A stretch of DNA of 64,000 nucleotides from Histomonas meleagridis (taxonomy: Eukaryota > Parabasalia > Tritrichomonadida > Dientamoebidae): positions 248,001 to 312,000 of the forward strand of contig WSYJ01000052.1 in the NCBI GenBank assembly GCA_020186115.1. The letters run 5' to 3'. Below, in pieces: positions 1 through 10,975 of this stretch. The first letter of the stretch is position 1. Every line of letters starts with the position of its first letter. Both the position numbers and the translations under genes were made by a program. Below the pieces are notes generated by a model. It was not told where the DNA came from, did no database searches, and worked only from the letters and a program-made list of their open reading frames with translations.

Positions 1-3000
1 TTCTTAACGAAATTCGTTGTAATTCGAAATTACTATTTTTCATTAAGTCGATGAAAGGTTTATAATAATCGAATTCCTTCAGTGCCTTTACGAGCTTCTT
101 ATCGTTGAATATTAACTTATCTTCGATGAAAGAGAAAATTGCGATCAATAATGCGTTTGCTGAAATTCCATTAATTATTTCGTTGATCACTTGTATCAAC
201 GACTTATAAATTGCTTTTGTATGTAGCATATTAATTATCTCGGCTAAGAAACCCCAAACTGAAATAATTATTTTATCGGATTCTGGTTTATCATATTTTA
301 ATTTGGATAAAGCGACGCAAAAAACATTTAAATAATTATTTTGTTTGAAGAATTTTATTATTATTTCGTTGTTCCGATGAAATATTGTCGACAATATATT
401 CGTTGCATAAAAAGAAGCAATTTCGAACTTATGTTTAAACCAAATTTTGGGATTTAACCATAAATCACTTATCATTGTTTCGATGAACGTAATTGAATCA
501 TAAGAAGAATCAATTAATGTGTTTAATATTAATAAAATGTTTGTGTTCATAAACTCGTTTTTAATCTCTTTTATTGTCTTGATTAATAATTTACTTCCTT
601 CGATTTCTTCGAAATGTTTTATTAATTGTTTTCCTTTTAATATGTTTTGAAATATTCGAAATAATTGTAAAAGTAAATTTTGGTCTTCAACAAACGAAAA
701 AATGCCCAAAAAAATGGAAAACAAATTCGTGTCTTTAAAGAGGATATTAAAAGTTTTATTATAATGAATTCCAATTCCTGAAAAAGGAATCGAATTTTTT
801 ATATCATTTTTAATCAAAGTAATTTTCTCATTTTCTTTAATGTTAATATTTAATCCGATTAATATTTTATTATTATCTTTTATATATGTATCACTTAAAT
901 ATAAATTCTTATTACCGAATGTAATTATGGAAAAATTATTAATCAAAATATTACTTTGAAAGTTTATCATTTTTTTACTTTCATTTAATTGTATTGAGTT
1001 TTTAGTAAACCTCAAAATTATATGATAAAAAGTATTAAACTCGAATTTAACATGATTAAAATTAAATGATTCTAGTGAATTCCCAACTTTTATACTTAAG
1101 ATATTATCAGTAACATATATTATTATACTAGAATTTTGATTAGAAAACAAATGAAGTAAAGTCGTAATTTTTTCACTAGAATTTATATAAAATGTTGTTT
1201 CAAATTGCCAATTCTCAGGTAATATTAATGGCGATTCACTTAATGATACATGAATTACATCCTTTAAACAGATAAATGAAGATGGCTCTTTTTCATTTTG
1301 GATTGATAATTCTTCGAAGTCATATAATATCCAACTTAATTCATTATAATTATCTTTAAATATATTGAATACATATTCTAATGATTTATCATTGATTCCT
1401 TTGTGAACAAATTCTTTGATAAAACATTTTATGTCTTCTTTCGAATTCTCTAAGTAACGTTTAATTATTATTGGTAATATATTTCCGGTAATACATTTAT
1501 AAGTGTTTAAAAAATTATTGTTCATTAACGATCGAAGATATACATAAGTTTTTATTTCTTTTTCTGTGTTTTGTGTGATATATATTAATGTCTTTAATAT
1601 ATATTGATTATTTATTATTTTAACTTCACCAAATTTTGATGGCTTATCAAACATTATCGTTGTTAATAAATCTAAATCTGTAATTTCTTTCGATATATTT
1701 GTTAATAAATTAGAATTTATTTTATCAATGTTCTCTTCTGTTTTTAATAAATTCGTTGATTGTAAAAATTTAATTGTAATAATAAATGATTCTTTAGTCT
1801 TAATAATAATTGGCGTTTTAATTACACTGTCAAAAAACTCATTCAAAGGTATTGAAATATTTGATAACTCATCATTGAAAATTTGAATGAATTCATAACA
1901 GAAAAGTGGCGAATTTGAATCCAAAATAAAATCGTAAAGTTTTGAAATGTATTTTATAACAAAATCATTTTTTGGGTTTTTTAAACAACTGATAAAAGTT
2001 TTAAAAATTGAATTTCGATATTTATCATTTAATGTTAATTGTAACATAAAATTAAATAATTTTTCATATGAGAAAATTGATAAAGGGTCCGACATATATA
2101 AATATAAAAACAATTCGAATAAATTTGTTGATAATTCACTATTAGGAAATATATTTATAATATAAATTAAAGGCGTAAAAAATGTATAAATTTCATTATT
2201 AACTTCGAACAAATCGAATTTTAACAAATCGACGTACTTATTATAATTCAAAATAATCGAATGGAACAAAGGCAATAAATTTAATAATAAATAATATAAT
2301 TGTAAATCACGTTTTTTTTCGATTAAATTAAATGCATTTTTGACAAAACCTTTCAAAGTTAACATAATAACTTCTTCACCATTTTTATACATATTTAAAG
2401 CGAAATTCGAAATTAATTGTATCAATTTAAACTGATGTTCTTTAGTTACGTTATCATTTAATATTTCATTTGGTATTGTGAATATTAAAGGATGAAACAA
2501 TAAATGAAAATGATCATCAATTAAAATCGAATATTTTATTATATTCTTTATACACATAAACAAATCAATAATAAAATATAAAAATGTATATATCGATTCT
2601 GGCTTTGTTAACTTCGATAATATTTTTAATGTTTCTTGACATGATAAACTTTCATTTACTGTTGATTTAGTTGCTATAGTTTTTATTAATTTGAAATGTT
2701 CCGCTAATAACTTTAATTCTTTTTGTTGGAAGATGGATGAAATATCTTCAACTTGTTGAATAACAGAAAATGAATTTTTTAATGTTTCCATTTCTTTAAA
2801 TTGTATTATGTCATTAGTTTCGTTTGGTAATGGATAATTAATTGATGTGATTTCAGGTATTATTAAATTAGAAATCGGAAAGTTTTCTGTCGTCCATTGG
2901 ACAAATGTTAATGAAGCTTGCGTATATAATGGATCATCAGATGTTGAAGACTTCATTAATATTGTCGAACATGATAAATATAAATTAAACATTTGTTCCT

Positions 3001-3874
3001 TTTGAAGAATTATTTCAGGTTTGTTTATCGACGAAAAAAATAAATAACAAATTTCACATAAATTTAATTTTTGTTCGTATAAAAGTGTTTCGCAATTCTT
3101 TGTTTCATATTCAAGAAATTGTATCATTTGTGGTATAAAGCAAAGCTTAAAATGTGTTACAATATAATTAAAGATCGTAATGTAATATGAAAAAATTAAA
3201 GAGTTTTGAGTTGAATTAATTTCTTTCGTTAAATAGTCAAATGTTATGTCTAAAAAAACTTGGATTAAATGACTTAGTGGATGATTTTGGAGATTAAACA
3301 ATGCGTCAACACGTTCTATTATTGGATTTAATATTGTTCCAATGATTACTAAAAAATCTGAAATCATCTTATTTGATTTGGTGGTAAAAAATTTGAAGAA
3401 AAAAGGAAAGTAATTCCATAAAACTTGTGGAAATCGACTATCCTCCCACTCTAAATTGATGGCTTTGTCTAGTTCTTTGGAGAATTTATATGATATCATA
3501 ATAAGAATTCGCATGATTACAATCTCAAGAAATTCTTTGATCGATGTTTCACTTGATTTCGGTACATAATCTGACGCAAAACGTACAAGTTCAAGTTGTT
3601 GTATATCGATATTTTTATTAAGATTATACATTTTCCCAATGATTTTTATTTTCTTGGATTCTTCTTTGACGTTTTGAAGCTTCTTTTTTAAATCAGATAA
3701 ATGAACACGATATAGTGAAACAGATTTAAATAATGAAAAAATTAATATATTCGAATTTTTCGCAAGCTTATCAATGTCACTTTGGGAAAGCGGAAGTTGG
3801 CGAGTAAGGTAATCTGCATAAACATTAAAGACTGATCGAGAGGAGGCTGAATTTTGGGTATTTGCTTGTTTCAT
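1..3874 (-). CDS. BEACH-domain-like giant protein, N-terminal part (runs off left edge)
   Basis: An open frame starts at the ATG at 3874 and runs uninterrupted to the window edge, giving at least 1291 codons; the 3' end lies outside. The visible part is mostly helical and alpha-solenoid-like (HEAT/ARM type), rich in Leu, Ile, Phe, Asn and Lys. At about residues 880-1000 there is a beta-rich stretch (LPENWQFETTFYINSS followed by short alternating strands) that resembles the concanavalin A/LamG-like domain placed before the PH-BEACH-WD40 end of neurobeachin/LYST proteins. In that family the protein scaffolds vesicle and membrane traffic. The BEACH domain itself is not in the window, so the family call rests on layout and size. 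The start is supported by the AACGG/AACCGT motifs just upstream. Another large solenoid protein remains possible. Confidence 0.5.
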   Translation of the reverse strand, partial: MKQANTQNSASSRSVFNVYADYLTRQLPLSQSDIDKLAKNSNILIFSLFKSVSLYRVHLSDLKKKLQNVKEESKKIKIIGKMYNLNKNIDIQQLELVRFASDYVPKSSETSIKEFLEIVIMRILIMISYKFSKELDKAINLEWEDSRFPQVLWNYFPFFFKFFTTKSNKMISDFLVIIGTILNPIIERVDALFNLQNHPLSHLIQVFLDITFDYLTKEINSTQNSLIFSYYITIFNYIVTHFKLCFIPQMIQFLEYETKNCETLLYEQKLNLCEICYLFFSSINKPEIILQKEQMFNLYLSCSTILMKSSTSDDPLYTQASLTFVQWTTENFPISNLIIPEITSINYPLPNETNDIIQFKEMETLKNSFSVIQQVEDISSIFQQKELKLLAEHFKLIKTIATKSTVNESLSCQETLKILSKLTKPESIYTFLYFIIDLFMCIKNIIKYSILIDDHFHLLFHPLIFTIPNEILNDNVTKEHQFKLIQLISNFALNMYKNGEEVIMLTLKGFVKNAFNLIEKKRDLQLYYLLLNLLPLFHSIILNYNKYVDLLKFDLFEVNNEIYTFFTPLIYIINIFPNSELSTNLFELFLYLYMSDPLSIFSYEKLFNFMLQLTLNDKYRNSIFKTFISCLKNPKNDFVIKYISKLYDFILDSNSPLFCYEFIQIFNDELSNISIPLNEFFDSVIKTPIIIKTKESFIITIKFLQSTNLLKTEENIDKINSNLLTNISKEITDLDLLTTIMFDKPSKFGEVKIINNQYILKTLIYITQNTEKEIKTYVYLRSLMNNNFLNTYKCITGNILPIIIKRYLENSKEDIKCFIKEFVHKGINDKSLEYVFNIFKDNYNELSWILYDFEELSIQNEKEPSSFICLKDVIHVSLSESPLILPENWQFETTFYINSSEKITTLLHLFSNQNSSIIIYVTDNILSIKVGNSLESFNFNHVKFEFNTFYHIILRFTKNSIQLNESKKMINFQSNILINNFSIITFGNKNLYLSDTYIKDNNKILIGLNINIKENEKITLIKNDIKNSIPFSGIGIHYNKTFNILFKDTNLFSIFLGIFSFVEDQNLLLQLFRIFQNILKGKQLIKHFEEIEGSKLLIKTIKEIKNEFMNTNILLILNTLIDSSYDSITFIETMISDLWLNPKIWFKHKFEIASFYATNILSTIFHRNNEIIIKFFKQNNYLNVFCVALSKLKYDKPESDKIIISVWGFLAEIINMLHTKAIYKSLIQVINEIINGISANALLIAIFSFIEDKLIFNDKKLVKALKEFDYYKPFIDLMKNSNFELQRISLR

Positions 3875-3888
3875 CAATCTTTGTAAGT

Positions 3889-3969
3889 TAACGGGTTCTA
3901 ACCGTCAGATCTGATCGAAATCAAGTAAACCAATCAAATTTATTTTCGGTTATAAGCTGAAGACCGTTA
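3889..3969 (-). promoter_or_regulatory. Myb-recognition-like elements upstream of the BEACH-like gene
   Basis: Within 100 bp upstream of the ATG at 3874 there are two facing MRE-like motifs (TAACGGGTTCTAACCGT, 3889-3905) and a further GACCGTTAA near 3962-3969. In trichomonads, TAACGA/AACGGT-type sites are known Myb-protein targets next to the initiator. That these act on this gene is inference from position only. The rest of 3906-4164 shows no convincing gene. Confidence 0.35.
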
Positions 3970-4164
3970 AATTTGTCAGAATTTTTCTATCGTGCGTCAA
4001 AAAGTTTTTCGTCTCTATGAATACCCATTTGAAGGAAAATTTGTGTATAAAACACAGAAGAAATTTAATTTTAAATTAAGAAGAATTCTTCTTAAAATTT
4101 ACATCAAAACAATTATTGAATTCATTTACGTTTATTTAAAAATTTATTCTTTTTTATTTTTAGT

Positions 4165-7100
4165 TCAATGTATTAACAATTGATCTTCATCATGCCTAAT
4201 TACATTATTAAATTCATCATCAATATGTATTGTTTGCTTTTCGTTGTCTGATGAAGACTCAGAAAGGATTTCAGTAGTTTTGCTTGGAATTTTCTTACTT
4301 CTTCGAATTGTAAATATTATTATTCCAATGATCAATAAAACAGTGATAACCGAACCACAGATAATTCCTATTAATGCATTTGTTGAAATCTTTTTAGTTG
4401 GCTGAGATTGAGTTTGATAATATGTAAACATTATCAAAGAATAATCTAAGTTATAGAAAGAATACTGAATAATTGTGTATTCATAATGAATTATTTCTGT
4501 AGAGATAAAAGAGTCAAGTGTATTATATAATAAGGAATGTGTTAAATACATTGTGTAAACAGAATATGATTGAGTTAAATATATATAAAATGTAAATGTA
4601 TACGAATATGGATAAGTTATTATTGTATTTGACTTAGTGAATGTATTTGATTTAGTGAATGTATTTGATTTCGAAAATGTATTTGTAAATGTGTTTGTAT
4701 ATGTATTCGACTTTGTAAATGTGTGTGTTGACCATGGATATTGATCACATTCACCAAATGCTGTTCCTTTGGATATGTTAAGTTCTCCAAATGTTTCATT
4801 TTGATATAAATCGGATGTCATAATATATTGATTTTCAATATTATCAAAAGCATTATCTGCTACATTTGGAGTTATATAACCTAAAAAGTAAATACATGTG
4901 AGATTGCTGCATTGTGTAAATGCTTCTTTTTCAATAGAATTCACATTTTGACCAATAATAACTGTTCCTAATGAAGAACAATATTGAAATGCACGAGATT
5001 CAATCCTTGTTACTGAATCAGGAATTGTTATGTTTGTTAATGATAAACAATAAGAAAAAGCATTATTCCCAATAGAATTCACATTTTGACCAATAATTAC
5101 TGTTTCTAATGAGGAACAATATTGAAATGCACTAGATTCAAATGTTTCGACTGAATCAGGAATTGTTATATTTGTTAATAATGTGCAATAAGAAAATGCT
5201 GAATCTTTAATAGAATTCACATTTTGACCAATAATAACGATGCTTAAATTAGAACAATGTTGAAATACACTCTCTCCAATTGTTTCAACTGAATCAGGAA
5301 TTGTTATATTTGTTAATGATGTGCAATAAGAGAATGCATAATTCCCAATATAACTTACATTTTGACCAACAATAACTGTTCTTAATGAAGAACAATATTG
5401 AAATGCACGAGATTCAATCCTTGTTACTGAATCAGGAATTGTTATGTTTGTTAATGATAAACAATAAGAAAAAGCATTATTCCCAATAGAATTCACATTT
5501 TGACCAATAATTACTGTTTCTAATGAGGAACAATATTGAAATGCACGAGATTCAATCCTTGTTACTGAATCAGGAATTGTTATGTTTGTTAATGATAAAC
5601 AATAAGAAAAAGCATTATTCCCAATAGAATTCACATTTTGACCAATAATTACTGTTTCTAATGAGGAACAATATTGAAATGCACCAGATTCAATCCTTGT
5701 TACTGAATCAGGAATTGTTATGTTTGTTAATGATAAACAATAAGAAAAAGCATTATTCCCAATAGAATTCACATTTTGACCAATAATTACTGTTTCTAAT
5801 GAGGAACAATATTGAAATGCACCAGATTCAATCGTTGTTACTGAGTCAGGAATTGTTATGTTTATTAATGAGGAACATTTAGAAAATGCTGAAGCTCCAA
5901 TAGAATTTACTTTATCTCCAAAGATAACATTTTCTAAATTAATACATTCTTCAAAAGAATATGATCCAATTGTTGTTATATTTTCACCGATATAAACTAT
6001 TTTTAATGTTGTCCACTGTTTAAATGCTGTATTTCCAATTTTCATAAGTGAATCTGAGATTTTTATTGTATCATTTAATCTTCCTAATGGATAATAAACA
6101 ATTTCCGTATAATTTTTATCATAAAGAATTCCATCTCGTTCAGAATAATATGAATTATCTTGAGATACATTAATAAAATAAAGTTTAGTACAATTAGCAA
6201 ATACATTTTGTTCAATAGTATAAACTGATTTAGGAATTGTAATAATTTGTAATGAAATACATGAAAAAAATGCATATTCACCAATAAAATTTACATTTTC
6301 TCCAATAATAATATTTTCTAATTTAATACATGAAGAAAATGCAGAATTTTGAATTGATGTAACAGAATTTGGAATCGTTATATTTATCAATGAAGAACAT
6401 GATGAAAATGCATTACTTCCAATCGTTATTACATTATTTCCAATAGCAACATCAATTAATTTAATACAATTAGAAAATGCATTACTTCCAATCGTTTCGA
6501 CAGATTCACCAATAAATACTGTTTCAAGATTTTGACATTTATCAAAAGCATTGGACCCAATCGATATAATCGTATTCCCTATATCAACAGAAATTAAAGA
6601 AGGCCATTCTGAAAATGAGTTGGAATATATTGTATTAATTCCTCCTTGAATTATGAGATATTTTGTATCCTGTTTATATGTAGATCTTGTATTATAATCA
6701 TTTAAATTAATTATTGTAAGTGTTTTAGTATTTCCATCATATGCTGAAAATATTTGTTCAAAAAAGAAAATGAATAAAAGTGGTAAAATTTTAAATTTGC
6801 TTTTCTCTTTTGAAACAATATGAATAATTAATAATAAATAAGTTTTTAACATTAAAAATAAGATAAGAAAAACTATAGCAATAAATAAAATATTTGACAA
6901 AATTTTTTTGCATACGAAAGAAATTAAATTTAAAGAATTTTGACTAACATGCTGAAAACCATGACAAAATGAACCATTGATATTGGGAAGAGATATAACA
7001 GATTTTCTAGTTTCACATAAAATTTGAAGATATAAATCATATTTAGTTATAGTTATAATTTTTTGAACCAATGCACCATCCTTTGAATAAAGGTTATTTA

Positions 7101-7173
7101 AAACATCTGGAATGTAGTGTAATGTTTGCATATACGTTAAAAATAACAGGATGCGCGGAGAAACACCTTTCAT
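4165..7173 (-). CDS. BspA-like leucine-rich-repeat (LRR_5) surface membrane protein
   Basis: A 1002-codon frame. More than twenty 23-residue LRRs of the Treponema/BspA type (core N-I-T-I-P-D-S-V-T, A-F-x-x-C-x-S-L) fill about residues 150-780. A Thr/Ser/Tyr-rich region with repeated FTKSNT units follows (about 800-900). One membrane helix near 930-955 precedes a basic stop-transfer (RRSKK) and a cytoplasmic tail of about 45 residues rich in Ser/Asp/Glu. BspA-like proteins are a very large trichomonad surface family implicated in adhesion. The start is uncertain: the ATG at 7173 adds a 107-residue leader with a hydrophobic segment, while the ATG at 6852 would give a shorter protein with a signal-peptide-like N-terminus (hydrophobic run ending ...EQIFSA). 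Seven copies of a 46-residue unit are nearly identical, which points to recent expansion or gene conversion. Confidence 0.85.
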   Translation of the reverse strand: MKGVSPRILLFLTYMQTLHYIPDVLNNLYSKDGALVQKIITITKYDLYLQILCETRKSVISLPNINGSFCHGFQHVSQNSLNLISFVCKKILSNILFIAIVFLILFLMLKTYLLLIIHIVSKEKSKFKILPLLFIFFFEQIFSAYDGNTKTLTIINLNDYNTRSTYKQDTKYLIIQGGINTIYSNSFSEWPSLISVDIGNTIISIGSNAFDKCQNLETVFIGESVETIGSNAFSNCIKLIDVAIGNNVITIGSNAFSSCSSLINITIPNSVTSIQNSAFSSCIKLENIIIGENVNFIGEYAFFSCISLQIITIPKSVYTIEQNVFANCTKLYFINVSQDNSYYSERDGILYDKNYTEIVYYPLGRLNDTIKISDSLMKIGNTAFKQWTTLKIVYIGENITTIGSYSFEECINLENVIFGDKVNSIGASAFSKCSSLINITIPDSVTTIESGAFQYCSSLETVIIGQNVNSIGNNAFSYCLSLTNITIPDSVTRIESGAFQYCSSLETVIIGQNVNSIGNNAFSYCLSLTNITIPDSVTRIESRAFQYCSSLETVIIGQNVNSIGNNAFSYCLSLTNITIPDSVTRIESRAFQYCSSLRTVIVGQNVSYIGNYAFSYCTSLTNITIPDSVETIGESVFQHCSNLSIVIIGQNVNSIKDSAFSYCTLLTNITIPDSVETFESSAFQYCSSLETVIIGQNVNSIGNNAFSYCLSLTNITIPDSVTRIESRAFQYCSSLGTVIIGQNVNSIEKEAFTQCSNLTCIYFLGYITPNVADNAFDNIENQYIMTSDLYQNETFGELNISKGTAFGECDQYPWSTHTFTKSNTYTNTFTNTFSKSNTFTKSNTFTKSNTIITYPYSYTFTFYIYLTQSYSVYTMYLTHSLLYNTLDSFISTEIIHYEYTIIQYSFYNLDYSLIMFTYYQTQSQPTKKISTNALIGIICGSVITVLLIIGIIIFTIRRSKKIPSKTTEILSESSSDNEKQTIHIDDEFNNVIRHDEDQLLIH
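4570..4735 (-). repeat. Thr/Ser-rich FTKSNT stalk repeat
   Basis: Short degenerate in-frame repeats coding F-T-K-S-N-T or F-T-N-T between the LRR domain and the membrane helix. This is the usual place for an extended, potentially O-glycosylated stalk in trichomonad BspA-like membrane proteins. Confidence 0.7.
4900..5866 (-). repeat. 138-bp tandem repeat within the LRR gene
   Basis: About seven head-to-tail copies of a 138-bp unit, each coding two 23-residue LRRs. The marker ACATTTTGACC recurs at 138-bp steps (for example 5081 and 5495, exactly three units apart). Four of the copies are nearly identical, while the flanking LRRs are divergent. Confidence 0.9.
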
Positions 7174-7263
7174 AACCGAAATAGCTTAATACAAAAGTTG
7201 AGGTTTAACATTGAAACTTCAACCACATGTATTGAAAAAGTTATTTCGATTTTTTCTTGGTGA

Positions 7264-7338
7264 TATGTTATACATAAATATATTATACATTAATATGTTA
7301 TACATGAATATGTTATACATAAATATGTTCTACATATG
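7264..7338. repeat. 15-bp minisatellite, five units
   Basis: Five consecutive 15-bp units of the form ATGTTATACATAAAT with one to three changes each (7264-7278, 7279-7293, 7294-7308, 7309-7323, 7324-7338). It lies in the gap upstream of the LRR gene. No function is evident, and no gene is seen between 7174 and 7545. Confidence 0.9.
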
Positions 7339-7545
7339 TGAATATATTATTATAGAATGAATAAATGTAATTAATTAATTAATGAGTACTTATTGACATA
7401 TTCTGATTTCATTCGAATAATTTTTGACGGAAAATATAAATCATTCAAATACAAATTGAATAAGAATTTTCCTTGAATTTCATTCTCCTTTCAATTTTTT
7501 CAATATCGCACAAAAATTCGTGAAAAGTAGAATAGTATGTCACTT

Positions 7546-7726
7546 TCTATTCCTGTAAAATCGTTCGTTTGAAGTTTCGAACTTTCAAATAACCTATTTG
7601 ATGTCATTTTGAATTTTGAGAAAAGGGTATCATTCGATTTCTCTCACTGTAACGGAGCTAAAGGCGAATTTTCAGCAAAAATAGAACTCTCCATCAAAAA
7701 ACAAAAAAAATTCACCTTCGACGGGA
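7546..7726 (-). repeat. Second, degenerate copy of the tRNA-adjacent element 5' end
   Basis: This 181-bp stretch matches 14662-14841 in the same orientation with scattered differences. It contains the same ATGGAGAGTTCTATTTTTGC start, but the frame here is broken by an early TGA and an indel. At its upstream (right) end it still carries 13 nt of the 3' end of tRNA-Lys (7714-7726, TCCCGTCGAAGGT on the minus strand). The match then stops inside the tRNA sequence. It is therefore a remnant of another copy of the element, or the far junction of the element next to the tRNA. Confidence 0.8.
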
Positions 7727-8175
7727 CTTGTTTATTCATTATCGTATGTTATTAGAGATATTATCTTTAATTATAGACGCGTCCGCCTTATTCTACTTCA
7801 TTTTGACTCTTGTTTTATTCGTAAACCAAATCTCGTCGGTTTTTTGAGAACTTTATTGATTGTCATGTTGGGGATGCCCTAACCCATCCTCAACATTATC
7901 GTCAACAAGTTCTTCTTGATTTACACCAACATCTTCTTGTAAATCATCGATTGAATCTTCTTCATCTGATGATGTTGGCTGAATGTTAATAGTAGTATCA
8001 TTTGCTGCACATTATTCTCTTTAAAACTCTTATATAATAACAACATAGATTCTCTTAAAGCAGCTACTGAACATCTTTTTGCTACTAATCTCGCTGTTCT
8101 TTCATTATTATATAATAGTTTTAATTCATGAAATGTTTCTTCGGTAATTGCACCTAACGAGGGTAATACGTAACC

Positions 8176-8822
8176 TGTACGCACTTTTTGCGGTTATCGC
8201 CTCAATTTCCCACTTTTTGAACGGCCTGACATCCTAACCGTTCGGAAACACGAAAATACGAAACACATTAAAACAAATGTATGAATTAGAAAATTCTGAA
8301 TATAACAAATTATAGTATATGCAGTACTTATTAGCATATTGAAATATTTTTGAAAAATATTCTATTTTTATCGAGATATAAGCATTAGAAAAAAATTGTC
8401 TTATTTTTTAAAATAAATATTATGAATCGAAAGTACATAATGAAAAACATATAACAGTATATTTTGTTTTTTTAAATATTTTGTTTATAAGCTTGTTTTT
8501 AAGTGTTTTGTTTCGCATATTTTTTGAAAGAGTATTCAAATTCAATGGGTATTCAATGATTTCTGAGTGTTGTTTTTCCCTCTGAAAATATGGTGATTAA
8601 ATTCTGAGAGCATTCAATTCCATTTATTATAAATTAAAATTAAAATATCGTGATATACTATTTACTTTAATCAACAAAAAAATGAATATTATGTTGTAAT
8701 ATTATATATTAGTAAATTTAATATAATATAATATTGCAATTAATAGAATTCTTGTGCATTCATTGTTCAATCTTTGTTTGCTCATTGTTTGTTCTCATTT
8801 ATTCTGGTTTGTTTTTTTAATT
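8176..8822 (+). repeat. MULE left terminal inverted repeat
   Basis: Reverse complement of 10976-11621 with a one-base length difference. A few substitutions are visible, for example GTGATTAAATTC here against GTGCTCAAATTC in the other arm. It contains CCCACTTTTTGAACGG near the tip, resembling host promoter-type motifs. Confidence 0.95.
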
Positions 8823-9774
8823 TATTCATATATATACATATTTATTCATTTTATATTTTTATTTGTTCATCGTTTATTCTTATTTATTCTTTGATTATTT
8901 TCATTAATCCAGTGATTATATTCATTATTTTATTGTTTATTCTTGTTTATTCATTGATCATATTTATTAATTCATTGATAATTCATCATTTATTCTTATT
9001 TGTTCATTATTTTTCTCAAATATTCATTGTTTATTCTTGTTTATTCATTAATTAATCTGTTTATTCATAATTTATTCTCATCAATTCATTTGTAATATTT
9101 TTTCTCATTGTTATTCATCTTTTATTCATGTTTTAGATGTTTAAGATGTTTTATCATTTTTACCCAATAATCATTAATGTTAAATATATTTTTTTATTAT
9201 TATTCACTAAATTTTAATGTTTAATGCATATTCTCATTGTTATTCATGATGTGTTCATAGTTGATATGTTTTCACAATATTATTCAATACATATTCATGC
9301 AATATATTATATCATTATTTTTTTATTGTTTATTAATATTTTATATATTTTTTATTATCATTATTTTTCATGTTCATATGATTTTTTCTTTTTATTCTTT
9401 GTTTTTGATTATGAATAGATTTTATCATTGTTTTGCATATTTTATTAATGTTTAATATGTTTTCTCGTTTCCATTTCTCCTTTATTTATGTTCAATATTT
9501 TTTTAATTTATTTTTTATTTCATATAATGCACTTTTTATTGTTCTGATTCATTATTTTTTCATTGTGTGTGTTTGTTTTCTCTTTCTTTCATTACTTGTA
9601 ATGTTAATGCGTTTTTTCTTTACTAATATAATCTTTTTTATCTTTCAATATTATATTTTTTTAATATTTTTTGATATTTTTTATTATTATTAATTCGTAT
9701 TTCTATTTTTAATTCTTATTCAAGTGTTTAATCTTTTTTAATTATCTTAATTTTTCTATTGTTAATTTTCATTT
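8823..9774. other. T-rich degenerate repeat region inside the MULE
   Basis: Low-complexity sequence built of imperfect TTTATTCATT/TTATTCTTG words. Several short open frames here have Phe/Ile/Tyr-only composition and are by-products of base composition. I see no gene. A complementary AAT/AAC-rich stretch (about 10748-10975) sits next to the right TIR. Confidence 0.7.
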
Positions 9775-10747
9775 TTATTTCTTGGCGATTTCTTTATTGT
9801 TTATTATGATATAATTGCTTTTTGTTATTTCAAATATTGGAACAATAATTTTAATATTCTTAAATATATTAGTATTATCTAAGATTGAAAAATATGTTAT
9901 ATTTTCTTTGCTGATAGCATTGTCAAATAAAGGATATTTCCTAGAATTATCAATGCATCTACAAAATTTAGTTACCTCATTATGTTCTATTTCTTTAGTA
10001 AAATCAGGATAAATATGGTTTTCAGATAATTTTGAATTATTATATGTATTTTTATATTCACCTTCCATTTTAACAATTTCTGAATAGAAGCTTAAAATTG
10101 TAGGACACTTCATTAGTTTGGAGTTAATTTTTTTATTGAAGCTTTCATTTATATTATGAGTTGCTCTGTGACTCATAATTTTTTCACTAATATTCCAATC
10201 ATTATTTATATCAAATTTTTTTGTATAAGTTGAAATAAAGTAATCAACAAACTCTGAAGATTCTTTTGAAAAATATGATATCTTTGGAAGAAATAAAATT
10301 ACCTTTTTAGCACATTCTATGTCAATAAGTGGTAATAATTTTATTAATTTATAAAGTTGCTGAGTAAAAAAACGAAATCTTTTGGATAAGATTGATAATA
10401 ATTTTTCGCGAATAGCTTTGCAAAAATGAAAATAACATAATTGTATAGAGTTTGAATTTGTTACAAATATGTTCTTTATTGCATTGATTTCAGCTAATTC
10501 AAAATCACGAATGAATTTTACATTTTGATGAAACTTAATATTAAGGTATTTTTAGTGCATTTAAATATGTTTTGAATGCTAATAAATATGTTTTGCTATT
10601 TTTGTTTGGCAAAATCAAATATAATAATGGAATATTTAAAAAACGAGATATTCCAATGAAAATGCATACCTGATAAAATCCATTCGGCGCTGGATGGAAA
10701 GTACCATCTATGCCAATTATTTTGCATTCGCATACACGTTGTAACAT
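9775..10747 (-). pseudogene. MULE transposase fragment, frameshifted
   Basis: Two overlapping frames. The first (10747-10541) begins with MLQRVCECKIIGIDGTF, containing the first catalytic Asp in a D-G-T-F context. A one-base slip in an A-run near 10545-10550 separates it from the second frame (about 10540-9775). The second frame carries FIRDFELAEINA, with the second catalytic Asp in the typical R-D-F-E setting, then the C-x2-H of CYFHFCKAI, and near the C-terminal end THNINESFNKKIN. These are the hallmark blocks of Mutator-family transposases. The N-terminal DNA-binding part (usually a zinc finger and about 200 residues) is missing, so the copy is non-autonomous. Confidence 0.8.
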
Positions 10748-10975
10748 AAAATGAGAATTATAAACAAGAATTAGTGATAATAAATATAAGCAAACAAATG
10801 AATAACTAAATGAGAATAATCAATGAAAAATCAAGAACAAACAATAAACAAAAGATAAATAAACAAGAATAAGCAATAATTAAGCAGAATAAATTATGAA
10901 TAAATGATAATAAACGAGAACAAACAAGAATTATTTGAAAAAATGAACAAGAATAAGCAAGAATAAATATAAATG

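Noticed and set aside
1947-2165. 72-aa plus-strand ORF
   Set aside because: It lies antisense within the long BEACH-like coding frame and has no independent support.
3992-4183. 63-aa plus-strand ORF next to the LRR gene
   Set aside because: Low-complexity Phe/Ile/Lys composition, overlapping the 3' end of the LRR gene; no upstream signal.
7714-7726. A second tRNA-Lys gene
   Set aside because: Only 13 nt of the 3' end match; no cloverleaf can be formed.
8774-9693. Several Phe/Ile/Tyr-rich ORFs that look like membrane proteins
   Set aside because: They come from the T-rich degenerate repeat region inside the MULE and have no complex composition or conserved motif.
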